The notes beneath the pieces were generated by a model that worked only from the letters and a program-made list of their open reading frames with translations, was not told the DNA's origin and made no database searches. The position numbers were made by a program, and so were the translations under genes. From assembly GCA_002084825.1 (NCBI GenBank), contig NBMF01000002.1, positions 1 through 42,514 on the forward strand: DNA of 42,514 nt, read 5' to 3'. This stretch comes from Fusobacteriia bacterium 4572_74 (GTDB lineage: Bacteria > Fusobacteriota > Fusobacteriia > Fusobacteriales > Fusobacteriaceae). This document shows positions 34,228 through 42,492 of the stretch, piece after piece; within the stretch, counting starts at the first letter, position 1, and every line of letters starts with the position of its first letter.

Positions 34228-35022
34228 ATGAAAAAAAAGGTATGTATTATATATAATACCTCTAAAAAAGATGCAATAAAATTTTATGAAGTATCCAAAG
34301 AATTTTTTGAAAATTGTGGTGTAGGGGTTCAGTCAGAGATAGAGGGATCAGCCTTTGTTGTGGTAATTGGTGGCGATGGGACCCTCCTACAGGCCAGTAA
34401 AAATATAGCTAATCACAATAAATTTGTTATTGCTGTAAATATGGGAAGTCTTGGATTCCTTACAGATATAAGGAGGATTGAAGCTCTTCAAGTTTATGAA
34501 GATGTTTTGATGGGAAACTATAAATTAGAGGAAAGACATATGCTAGAGGTAGAGGTTCGAGGAGAAACACATCTCGGACTCAATGAGGTGGTTATGGCAA
34601 AAGGAGGAATCCTACAAAAATTAATTAGAATAAGAGTTTCAGGGGAACATTATATTAATACCTATCGAGCAGATGGATTAATTGTTGCTACTCCTACGGG
34701 ATCAACGGGCTATTCCCTTTCAGTGGGGGGGCCGATCATCAGACCAAATTTGGATGTTCTTTTAATCACTCCTATTGCTCCACACAATTTAAGTACTAGA
34801 CCTATAATAATAGATGGCAAAGAGGAGATCACATTAAAACTAGAGAAAAAAGAAGGCTCAGCTTATGTAACTATCGATGGGGATGACCTTGTCAAGGTGA
34901 CTAAAGATGATCTCATTAAAATAAAATATTCAGATAAAAAACTAAAATTAGTGCTACCAAAATCGAGAAATTATTATTCTGTTTTAAGAGAAAAATTAAA
35001 GTGGGGAGATAAGATATGTTAA
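34228..35022 (+). CDS. nadK: NAD kinase
   Basis: Phosphorylates NAD to NADP. The 264 residues contain the GGDGT motif in VVVIGGDGTLLQASKN (near residue 50) and the second signature TPTGSTGYSLSVGGPII (near 155). LITPIAPHNLSTRPIII, common to NAD kinases, follows. A GAAGGGGGAG site precedes the ATG. The stop region overlaps recN by 7 bases. The linkage nadK-recN is widely conserved. Confidence 0.95.
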   Translation: MKKKVCIIYNTSKKDAIKFYEVSKEFFENCGVGVQSEIEGSAFVVVIGGDGTLLQASKNIANHNKFVIAVNMGSLGFLTDIRRIEALQVYEDVLMGNYKLEERHMLEVEVRGETHLGLNEVVMAKGGILQKLIRIRVSGEHYINTYRADGLIVATPTGSTGYSLSVGGPIIRPNLDVLLITPIAPHNLSTRPIIIDGKEEITLKLEKKEGSAYVTIDGDDLVKVTKDDLIKIKYSDKKLKLVLPKSRNYYSVLREKLKWGDKIC

Positions 35023-36623
35023 GGGAACTTCGAATTGAAAATTTAGCAATTATAGATAAATTAGAATTAGAATTTCAAGATAAATTAATAGCTCTTGAAA
35101 AAACCAATATGGAGATGCTCCGGGATGGGGCTGAATATCTTCTGGCTGAAGGTGTATTCGATGCCGACGAAAATCAGGTTAAAGAATTCCATGAGATGGG
35201 AATAGATGTAGAAAATAATGAGATAATTGTCCAAAGAAGGATGGAGTCCAATGGTCGGGGGAAAGCTTTTGTAAATGGTAGAAGAGTCCCTATGAGTAAT
35301 TTAAAGGAGATTATGGGAACACTAGTGGATATAGTAGGTCAGCGCTCTCATCAGATGCTTCTTCATAGAGGAAACCATATAAAATTAATTGATAGGTTTT
35401 TAAATAAAGATGAACACCTTATCAAAGATGAACTAGGAAATATTGTTTCTAGCTATGAGGATATTCGTAGACTTCTCATTCAACTTTCGGAAACAAGAAA
35501 TGGTATTAAAGAGAAAAAGGATCTCTATGAATATCAATTGACTGAAATTGAAGAGATGAATTTATCTGAAAATGAAGATGAAGAATTAGAAGATGAATAT
35601 AAGATCCTTTTTAATGCCGGTAAAATCACTGAAAAATTGAAAAATTCTTACTTTAGTATAAGTGACGGTGAGATAAATGTAACATCACTACTCCATGGTG
35701 TAAAAAAAAATATGGAATTTCTCTCTCAATATGGTAAAGATTATGAAATTATCTTTGAAAAAGTTGAAAAAATCTACTATGAAATTGAAGATCTTACATA
35801 TAATATAGAAAATATTCAGGATAGTATGGGTGTAGATGAATACCGTCTAAATGCTGTAGTAGACAGATTAGACAAGATAAATAATCTCAAAAAAAAGTAT
35901 GGAGAAAATCTTACAGAAATTTTAGAATATCGGGATAAGATAAAAAGTGAATTGGATCTTTTGGATGAAAGTGATTTTGAGGAAAAAAAATTAAATAAAA
36001 ATCTGGAAGATCTTTTAAAAAAATATAAGGAAGTTGCTATCCAGCTTTCTACTATCCGTAAGGTCAAAGCTAAAATGATTGAGAAAAATCTAACTTCTGA
36101 ACTGATATATTTAAATATGAAGGATTCTAAATTTAGGGTTGATTTTAAAGTCAATGAAAAAATTTCTAGATCAGGGATGGATATAGTAGAATTTATGATA
36201 GCTCCTAATCTGGGGCAAGAGATGAAACCTTTGGCAAAGGTGGTTTCTGGTGGAGAGATGAGTAGGATCATGTTAGCTTTAAAGGTTATCTTTTCAGCTG
36301 TAGATAATATTCCTATACTAGTATTTGATGAGATCGATACTGGAGTAGGAGGAGAAACAGTGAGAAAGATAGCTGACAAACTATATGATATTGGAGAGAA
36401 TGCCCAGATCATATGTATAACACATTCCCCTGCTATCGCAGCCAAAGCTAGCCAGCAATTTTATATTGAGAAAAAAAATATCCAGGGGAAAACTATAGCC
36501 ACAGTAAAAAATCTAGATCCAGAAGAGAGAATAGATGAAATTGTACGAATGTTAGCAGGGGATCAGGTCAGTGAAAGTGTGAGAAATCATGCAAAAGATC
36601 TATTAAAAGGCAGGGATAAATAA
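35016..36623 (+). CDS. recN: DNA repair protein RecN lacking Walker A
   Basis: RecN is an SMC-like ATPase for double-strand-break repair. The head halves and coiled coil are recognisable: MLRELRIENLAIIDKLELEF at the start, GRGKAFVNGRRVP, and VGQRSHQMLL. The ABC signature VVSGGEMSRIMLALK and Walker B ILVFDEIDTGVGGE are in the C-terminal half. Between DKLIAL and EKTNMEML (around base 35095) the expected TGETGAGKSIIL... block of about 20 residues is absent, although the frame stays open. The 535-residue length against the usual 555-560 agrees. The product should not bind ATP normally. It is either a real in-frame deletion or a sequence error. Confidence 0.9.
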   Translation: MLRELRIENLAIIDKLELEFQDKLIALEKTNMEMLRDGAEYLLAEGVFDADENQVKEFHEMGIDVENNEIIVQRRMESNGRGKAFVNGRRVPMSNLKEIMGTLVDIVGQRSHQMLLHRGNHIKLIDRFLNKDEHLIKDELGNIVSSYEDIRRLLIQLSETRNGIKEKKDLYEYQLTEIEEMNLSENEDEELEDEYKILFNAGKITEKLKNSYFSISDGEINVTSLLHGVKKNMEFLSQYGKDYEIIFEKVEKIYYEIEDLTYNIENIQDSMGVDEYRLNAVVDRLDKINNLKKKYGENLTEILEYRDKIKSELDLLDESDFEEKKLNKNLEDLLKKYKEVAIQLSTIRKVKAKMIEKNLTSELIYLNMKDSKFRVDFKVNEKISRSGMDIVEFMIAPNLGQEMKPLAKVVSGGEMSRIMLALKVIFSAVDNIPILVFDEIDTGVGGETVRKIADKLYDIGENAQIICITHSPAIAAKASQQFYIEKKNIQGKTIATVKNLDPEERIDEIVRMLAGDQVSESVRNHAKDLLKGRDK

Positions 36624-37480
36624 TGCTCAGTAAAATACCAGGATTTCAAGAGTTTGAAAAACATATGAAAGACAGTAACTTTAGTTATAACAGCTGTGAA
36701 GCCTACAAAAAAGATATAGATGATTTTTTTATATTTATCAGATATAAACCTCTAAATGAAATAATAGAGATGGATATCTTAAATTTTATAAAAGATCTAA
36801 AAAAAGTCTATTCTAACAATAGTATCAATAGAAAAATAATATCTATTCGAGGATATTTAAAATATTTTTACAAAAATGGTATAATTAATAGTCTGCCTAT
36901 GGAAAATATAAAAAATCTCCCTCCTGAAAAAAGAACTTTAGAAATATTGAGTTCTGATGAAATTGAGAGGTTGAGAGAAGTTATGGATAATTCTCCCAAA
37001 GAATATAGAGATAGAATAATCCTAGATATTCTTTATAGTACTGGCATTTTAATTTCAGAGGTTCTAGATCTTCGGTGTGAAGACATAATCTCAGAAGATT
37101 ACAAAGCTATCATTCAAATTAAGGGAATTAAGATAAATAAGATCCCTTTAGATGATTCTTTGAGTGAACGGTTGCAGATATTTATAGAAGAAAAAAGAGA
37201 TTTTTTGAGAAATAAAAATACTAAGATATTTTCTAGTGTTTCCAGACAAAATTATAGAGCTAGACTTATAAAATATGCGAAAAGAGCTGACTTAGGCAGA
37301 GAAATATACACCCATATGATTAGAAATACTGTCTTAAAAAATATTTTGGATACAGAGGGGGCTCACGTTGTAAAAGATAGGATGGGATATTCTACCATTC
37401 AAAATACCAGTCTTTATAGCAGCAGAAACACAGAGCAGATTAAAAAGATATATATGGAGATAGGAATCGGAGACGAATAA
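36623..37480 (+). CDS. XerC/D-like tyrosine recombinase with degenerate active site
   Basis: The 285 residues show the XerD plan: an N-terminal SAM-like core-binding domain (1-105) and a C-terminal catalytic domain. Several active-site residues are changed. The first Arg (TGLRVSEL in XerD) reads TGILISEV. HxLRH reads HMIRNT, keeping His and Arg. LGHSS reads MGYSTI, losing the late His. The Tyr of IYTH remains in SLYSS. The frame is full-length, and the start codon shares its A with the recN stop. It may be an inactive regulatory relative; true XerC/XerD could lie elsewhere. Confidence 0.75.
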   Translation: MLSKIPGFQEFEKHMKDSNFSYNSCEAYKKDIDDFFIFIRYKPLNEIIEMDILNFIKDLKKVYSNNSINRKIISIRGYLKYFYKNGIINSLPMENIKNLPPEKRTLEILSSDEIERLREVMDNSPKEYRDRIILDILYSTGILISEVLDLRCEDIISEDYKAIIQIKGIKINKIPLDDSLSERLQIFIEEKRDFLRNKNTKIFSSVSRQNYRARLIKYAKRADLGREIYTHMIRNTVLKNILDTEGAHVVKDRMGYSTIQNTSLYSSRNTEQIKKIYMEIGIGDE

Positions 37481-37517
37481 AAAAGAAAAAAAATTATAAA
37501 ATAAAAAAGGAGATTTA

Positions 37518-38413
37518 ATGAAAGCAGGATTTATTGCAGTAGTAGGAAGACCGAACCGAATGTAGGGAAATCTACATTGATGAATAAGATAGTAAATGAA
37601 AAGGTAGCCATAGTTTCTAATAAAGCTGGGACAACGAGAGATTCAATCAAGGGTATATTAACTATCCAAGATACGCAATATGTATTTATTGATACTCCAG
37701 GAATCCATAAGCCTAAACATCTTTTAGGTGAACACATGACCAATACAGCCATCAATGCACTAAAGGAAGTAGAAGCAGTTATTATGGTACTCGATGGGAC
37801 TCAAGAGATCAGTACAGGGGATCAATTTGTTTTCGATAAGATTATGAAAGCTCCTAATACTCCTAGAATTGCTATTATAAATAAGATTGACCTTATGAGT
37901 GATCAAGAGATCGAGGAAAAAATTGGTGAAATTCAAGCAAAATTAGGAAATTTCCACAGGATAGTGACTATGTCAGCTGAATATGCCATCGGTATCCCTA
38001 AGTTATTAGAAGCCATCGATCCATTTTTAGAGGAAGGAATCATGTACTATCCTGAGGATATGTATACTGATATGCCTATGTATAGGATGATCATCGAGAT
38101 TGTAAGGGAAAAAATATTAACTAGAACCAGAGATGAAATCCCACATTCTATTGCTGTTGAGATCATTAACGTAGAGAGAAGGGAAAATGGTAAGGATAAA
38201 TATGATATCAATATCTATGTAGAGAGAGATTCTCAAAAAGGTATAGTTATCGGTAAAAAAGGCTCTCTTTTAAAGGCTGTAGGTACTGATGCTAGAAAAG
38301 ATATTGAAACATTATTAGAAAAAGAAATCTACTTAAACCTATGGGTTAAAGTTAAAGATAATTGGAGAAAGAAAAAGCCATTCCTAAAAGAAATGGGATA
38401 TAACTTAGACTAA
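37518..38413 (+). pseudogene. era: GTPase Era, frameshifted in the P-loop
   Basis: Era is a ribosome-assembly GTPase with a KH RNA-binding domain. ATG at 37518 (after AAAGGAGA) reads MKAGFIAVVGRPNR-M-stop. Removing one copy of the tandem CCGAA at 37551-37560 restores GRPNVGKSTLMNKIV and a 296-residue protein. Downstream of the break everything is intact: TTRD, FIDTPGIHKP (G3), INKID (G4), MSAEYA (G5), and the KH segment IVIGKKGSLLKAVG. Translation from ATG 37577 would lack G1. Era is essential in many bacteria, so this is a sequence error, a very recent mutation, or a sign of a second copy. Confidence 0.9.
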
Positions 38414-38447
38414 TTATAAAAAAATAATGTGATGTTTTATAAAAATT

Positions 38448-38470
38448 AGGAGGATTTTTCCTCCTTTTTT
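38448..38470 (+). terminator. Intrinsic terminator after era
   Basis: AGGAGG pairs with CCTCCT around an ATTTTT loop and is followed by five more Ts. Confidence 0.85.
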
Positions 38471-38485
38471 GCTAAAGGGGGGGCA

Positions 38486-39091
38486 ATGGGGAAAAAATAT
38501 AGGATACTCATCGTCAGTGATACAGAAATTTTGGGACAATATCCCGTGGATAAATTAAAAAATATGTTCTCCGATATTGACTTTATAATTTCAGCAGGAG
38601 ATCTGGGAAATGACTATTTGGATTATCTTTTTACAACTCTCAATAAGGATATTATCTATGTCAATGGAAATCATGTCTATAAGAAGGGACATGATATCTC
38701 ATTTTGTAAAAATATAGATGGAAAAATTATAAAATATAAGGGACTAAAAATATTTGGTTTAGGAGGCAGTAAAAAATACTCCTACCAAGAAAATCAATAT
38801 TCAGAGTTTGAGATGACCCAGAGGATAATCTTAAATTTAGGATATCTTCTCTGGGGAAATCTAGATATCATGGTAACCCATACTCCTCCACGAAGGATCA
38901 ATGATCGAGAAGATTTTACCCACCAGGGATTTGAGGTATTTCATAAAATTTTAAAATATTTTAAGCCTAAATTATGGATCCATGGACATATTCATCTGGT
39001 TTCCCATATGGATGTTCAGGAAACCATCGTAGGAGATACTCGAGTTATCAATGCCTATGGATATAAAGTTATAGAATATATGAAAAATTAG
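38486..39091 (+). CDS. YfcE/MJ0936-like metallophosphoesterase
   Basis: Calcineurin-like phosphoesterase of 201 residues. The metal blocks appear in order: SDTE at residues 11-14 (usually DxH, so Glu replaces His), SAGDLGND, VNGNH, VTHTPP, and HGHIHL near residue 165. Substrate unknown; relatives act on phosphodiesters and cyclic nucleotides. It starts a four-gene group with the ParB-like gene 9 bases downstream. The GGGGGGGCA before the ATG serves as ribosome site. Confidence 0.8.
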   Translation: MGKKYRILIVSDTEILGQYPVDKLKNMFSDIDFIISAGDLGNDYLDYLFTTLNKDIIYVNGNHVYKKGHDISFCKNIDGKIIKYKGLKIFGLGGSKKYSYQENQYSEFEMTQRIILNLGYLLWGNLDIMVTHTPPRRINDREDFTHQGFEVFHKILKYFKPKLWIHGHIHLVSHMDVQETIVGDTRVINAYGYKVIEYMKN

Positions 39092-39100
39092 GAGGTATTT

Positions 39101-40375
39101 ATGAATAATTTATATATCCAAGAGGAAGCTAGAAATGCCTATGACAAATTTGTAGGAAAGGGTAAGATCTTAGGGATTTCAGTGGGTCACAGAGAGGAAT
39201 TAAAAAAATTTTCAGATAGGCAGAAAGAACTATCTGCCTATAACAACTCCTACCTGGGACTTCAAAGTGTTTCCCTCTCTAAAATTGTCGGCAGTGTACA
39301 GAAAATCGAAGATTTTAAGAAGGGATTTATTCCTAAAAACAGTATCGTTAAGATAAGATGGTGCAATATCTATATTGAGATGTTAGGAGATTTTAAACTC
39401 CCTCCAGTTGAACTCTATAAAATAAGGGATGAATACTATGCTTACGATGGTAATCATAGGGTTTCTGTGGCTAATTTTCTTAATTTCTCGTCTATAGAAG
39501 CAGTAGTAACAGAATTTTTTTCTGGGAAAGATACTGAAGAGGATCTGAATTATAAAGAAAAGTTTAAATTTACCAAACAAACTCAGCTTAATCTTGATTT
39601 GATAGAGAGCGGAGACTATAAAAAGCTCCTGGATGATATTGAAAGTTTAGAAGGTGACAAGAGTCTTATTGAAAAATCCAAATATTGGTATCAAAATATA
39701 TATATCCCCATTATAAAAATTTTAAAATTTAATGGGATGACTGCAGATAAAAAACTAGAGGGAGGTCTTTATATAAAATTTTTAGAACATAGAAAATATT
39801 TGATCAATAATACTAAAAGATATGATTATTCCTATGCTCTGGTTGATTATTTGAATATGATCCATCTGCAAAAAAAATATACTATCCAAACTCAAATAAA
39901 GATCAATCAGTATATAGATTCTCTTATTAGAAGGCTCTATAAATTTGATAAGGAAAGGTCTATGGACAGCATACAAAAAGACAATCTTTTAGAACTCAGG
40001 GAATTAATCAGAGGGGATTTTATAGATGAGCTCTATTTTTCCAAGGCTATTAGGAGAGATATCAGGTCATGGTATTATGCAAAAGTTCGAACAACTATAG
40101 ATATTTTTAGAGATAAATCTAGATTATTTGAACGATCCAAATTGATTCAAAAGAATGAATTGAAATTATATAGAGAATTAAAGGATTATATGAATTATTA
40201 TAAAAAAAAATACTCCAATGTTTCCATAAGGGAGGGAATTTTAGACTATATTTTGGAGATTTTAATTCCAACATTTGACTATTTTTCCCATAAAAAAATA
40301 GATGAAGATGAACTTGTTGCACAATACTTTAAACTCAGTCATAGAAAAATTAAATTTTTAAAGAATGGGAATTGA
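39101..40375 (+). CDS. ParB-like-domain protein of unknown function
   Basis: The 424 residues are soluble. Around residues 95-125, KLPPVELYKIRDEYYAYDGNHRVSVANFLNFSSIEAVV matches the ParB/Srx-like fold: the DGNHRVSVA motif corresponds to the nucleotide-binding GxHR of ParB-like nucleases and sulfiredoxin-like domains. The rest is helical, charged and rich in Lys and Tyr, with no recognised domain. There is no helix-turn-helix as in chromosome-partition ParB. Location between a phosphoesterase and a small unknown protein, with 1-base overlap, suggests one operon. LGISVGHREELK hints at an N-terminal repeat of the fold. Confidence 0.55.
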   Translation: MNNLYIQEEARNAYDKFVGKGKILGISVGHREELKKFSDRQKELSAYNNSYLGLQSVSLSKIVGSVQKIEDFKKGFIPKNSIVKIRWCNIYIEMLGDFKLPPVELYKIRDEYYAYDGNHRVSVANFLNFSSIEAVVTEFFSGKDTEEDLNYKEKFKFTKQTQLNLDLIESGDYKKLLDDIESLEGDKSLIEKSKYWYQNIYIPIIKILKFNGMTADKKLEGGLYIKFLEHRKYLINNTKRYDYSYALVDYLNMIHLQKKYTIQTQIKINQYIDSLIRRLYKFDKERSMDSIQKDNLLELRELIRGDFIDELYFSKAIRRDIRSWYYAKVRTTIDIFRDKSRLFERSKLIQKNELKLYRELKDYMNYYKKKYSNVSIREGILDYILEILIPTFDYFSHKKIDEDELVAQYFKLSHRKIKFLKNGN

Positions 40376-40725
40376 TGGATCTTTATGAGGGAACTACAAA
40401 CTATAAAACTATCTTACATATAAAAGAACAGATTTGGAATTTTGTAGAACAGAGTCCTTCAGATGACTGGGTCAAAGGGAAGTTTGCCTTGGATTTGGAA
40501 AAATTAACACTCAATAAAGAGGGATTGAAGTTTTTTAAAACCGAAAGATTTATGCACTTTATCAGGGAAAAATCAAATACCTATACCATCGTTGATTTCT
40601 CGGTGCAAAATAGAGTCTATAACTCTCTTATTCTCTCTTTGATTAAAGAGAGAAACTATATAAAAAGGGGAAAAAATTATGATAAAAGCAGTTATGCTGG
40701 ATCTAGACGGGACATTATTAGATAA
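40375..40725 (+). CDS. Small conserved-looking protein, unknown
   Basis: The 116 residues are soluble and charged, starting MDLYEGTTNYKTILHIKEQIW. I do not recognise a family. Its ATG shares a base with the stop of the ParB-like gene, indicating coupling. The last 15 residues overlap the HAD gene by 47 bases in another frame, and this tail (YDKSSYAGSRRDIIR) looks unlike the rest, so an original stop may have been lost. Function unknown; probably a partner of the upstream ParB-like protein. Confidence 0.5.
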   Translation: MDLYEGTTNYKTILHIKEQIWNFVEQSPSDDWVKGKFALDLEKLTLNKEGLKFFKTERFMHFIREKSNTYTIVDFSVQNRVYNSLILSLIKERNYIKRGKNYDKSSYAGSRRDIIR

Positions 40726-41461
40726 TCTTCACAAGATCAGCGATACAAATAAAGAAATACTAAAAAAATTAGAAGACAAGGGAATAAAAATATTTTTAGC
40801 CACTGGTAGAAGTTATGAATCTATGAGGTCATATCATGAGGAACTTAACTTAACAACTCCTGCTATCTGCTATAATGGAGCTAAAATAATACATCATAAT
40901 GGGAGTGAGAAGGAATACCCCGTGAAAGAAAAATCCCTTAAAATATTGATAGAAATTGCAAGGGAATATAAAACTCATTTAAATATATATCAGCATGAGA
41001 TCTGGTATTCTGAAAATATTACCAATAAAGAAACCGAGATATATAAAGATATTTCAGGATTAGAACCTGTAAAAAAAGATTTTGACCGATTAGATGAGAT
41101 GTTTTCTACAAAAGTTCTCTATATAGGAGAACATGAAAATCTATTAAAAATTGAAAAAGATATAAAAGATAGATTAGGAGATGGTATCCACACGACCTTT
41201 TCTAAACCATTTTTCCTAGAAATTTTAGATAGAAATGTCAATAAAGGCACAGCTATGAAAAATATCATGGAGGAGGAGAATATCTCTCTGTCTCAGGTAA
41301 TTGCCTTTGGAGATGGATTGAACGACAAAGAGATGTTGGAAACTGCTGGAGTTGGAGTAGCGATGGATGGTGCATTTGAAGAATTAAAACAAGTGGCTGA
41401 CCATGTGACTATATCTAATAATGAATCGGGTGTAGGAGAATTTTTAAAAAAATATTTATAA
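40679..41461 (+). CDS. Cof-type HAD phosphatase
   Basis: HAD superfamily IIB phosphatase of 260 residues with a cap domain. Motif I is MLDLDGTLLDN (nucleophile Asp7), motif II ATGRS, and motif III/IV is the Lys region with FGDGLNDKEMLETAG. Such enzymes hydrolyse sugar phosphates, flavin or pyridoxal phosphates; the substrate cannot be predicted. AAAGGGGAAA precedes the ATG, which lies inside the preceding gene. Confidence 0.9.
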   Translation: MIKAVMLDLDGTLLDNLHKISDTNKEILKKLEDKGIKIFLATGRSYESMRSYHEELNLTTPAICYNGAKIIHHNGSEKEYPVKEKSLKILIEIAREYKTHLNIYQHEIWYSENITNKETEIYKDISGLEPVKKDFDRLDEMFSTKVLYIGEHENLLKIEKDIKDRLGDGIHTTFSKPFFLEILDRNVNKGTAMKNIMEEENISLSQVIAFGDGLNDKEMLETAGVGVAMDGAFEELKQVADHVTISNNESGVGEFLKKYL

Positions 41462-41611
41462 CGGAATCAAAGAAAGTTAAGAAGATTTTCTGACTCTTCC
41501 TTTTTATGGTTTCTCTTCGTAAACGAAACCGAAGTTAAAATCAATTGGTCTTAATTGTAGAAATACTGCAGCAAATTGGTATTCATTGGTGGTAGGATAC
41601 TTGATTAGCAG

Positions 41612-41640
41612 TTGTAAAATATAGGTATATATAGTATAAT
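41612..41640 (+). promoter_or_regulatory. Probable promoter of smpB-ssrA
   Basis: TTGTAA (41612-41617) and TATAAT (41635-41640) with a 17-base spacer, about 25 bases before the smpB start. The preceding 41462-41611 stretch shows no gene. Confidence 0.65.
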
Positions 41641-41664
41641 ACCCTAGTAGAATGAGGTGATATT

Positions 41665-42111
41665 ATGGCATTGGCTAAAAATAAAAAAGCGTTTCATGAA
41701 TATTTTATAGAAGATAGACTTGAGGCTGGAATAGAATTAATTGGTAGTGAGGTAAAATCTATAAAGGCTAGTCAAGTAAGTATCAAAGAAGCTTTTATTA
41801 GAATAATAAATGGAGAGATTTTTATAATGGGAATGAGTATAGTACCTTGGGCTTTTGGGAGTGTATATAACCCCGAAGAAAGAAGGGTAAGAAAACTTCT
41901 TATTCATAGAAAAGAGATTGCAAAACTTCATGAAAAAGCATCACAAAAAGGATACGCTATAGTACCTATCTCAGTATACCAAAAAGCTGGAAAAATTAAG
42001 ATCGAGATAGCTTTGGGTAAGGGTAAAACAAATTACGACAAAAGAGATACCCTAGCAAAGAAAGATGCCAAAAGGCAGATTGACAGAGCTCTTAAAGATA
42101 CATATAGATAA
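41665..42111 (+). CDS. smpB: SsrA-binding protein SmpB
   Basis: Binds tmRNA and delivers it to stalled ribosomes. The 148 residues have NKKAFHEYFIEDRLEAGIELIGSEVKSIKASQVSIKEAF, then PEERRVRKLLIHRKEI and PISVYQKAGKIKIEIALGKGKTNYDKRD, followed by the basic C-terminal tail (AKKDAKRQIDRALK). A GAGGTGA site precedes the ATG. The tmRNA gene starts 34 bases downstream, the classic pairing. Confidence 0.97.
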   Translation: MALAKNKKAFHEYFIEDRLEAGIELIGSEVKSIKASQVSIKEAFIRIINGEIFIMGMSIVPWAFGSVYNPEERRVRKLLIHRKEIAKLHEKASQKGYAIVPISVYQKAGKIKIEIALGKGKTNYDKRDTLAKKDAKRQIDRALKDTYR

Positions 42112-42145
42112 GATATATGGCTTTCAGATATAGTTACAACATTAA

Positions 42146-42492
42146 GGGAGTGCACTGGTTTCGACAGGGGCATTAGGTTATAGGAAGCAAGTCAGGTTGA
42201 TCGCTGTGAGAGGTCAAACCCATTTTTAAATGGAAACGAAAATTACGCAATAGCTGCCTAATAGTGCAGCGTATTCTATTTTCCTAAGGCCTGTGCAGGT
42301 CGGTAGAATATAATTAACATCAGGCTTACCAATGGTTTCGTCATTAAACCTGCGGGACATCTTTAATTGACTGGTATAAGCTAGTCCTGTTTGTGAGACG
42401 AGTTTATACGAGACTAATTCACGAAATAAACTTGTAGAAACCTATGATACTGGTGTTCTTGGACACGGGTTCAATTCCCGTCACTTCCACCA
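42146..42492 (+). ncRNA. ssrA: Transfer-messenger RNA (tmRNA)
   Basis: The tRNA-like ends pair (GGGAGTG at 42146 with CACTTCC at 42482-42488), the T-loop region GGGTTCAATTCCC is present, and CCA is encoded at 42490-42492. The hallmark CTGGTTTCGACAGGG follows the 5' acceptor strand. The tag frame at 42232-42261 reads GNENYAIAA-stop, with resume codon GGA and the protease-recognised AA end. The gene is complete at 347 nt. Confidence 0.96.

Noticed and set aside
35816-36445. 209-residue open frame on the minus strand inside recN
   Set aside because: It lies wholly within recN, is low-complexity (Ser/Ile/Phe-rich), has no ribosome site and no recognisable domain.
37563-37565. Early stop in era considered as recoding or programmed frameshift
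   Set aside because: The stop follows a plain 5-bp tandem duplication; there is no slippery heptamer or stimulatory hairpin, and a +5 insertion is not a usual programmed shift.
41462-41611. Possible short coding remnant before the smpB promoter
   Set aside because: Short frames exist but none resembles a known protein or has a ribosome site.
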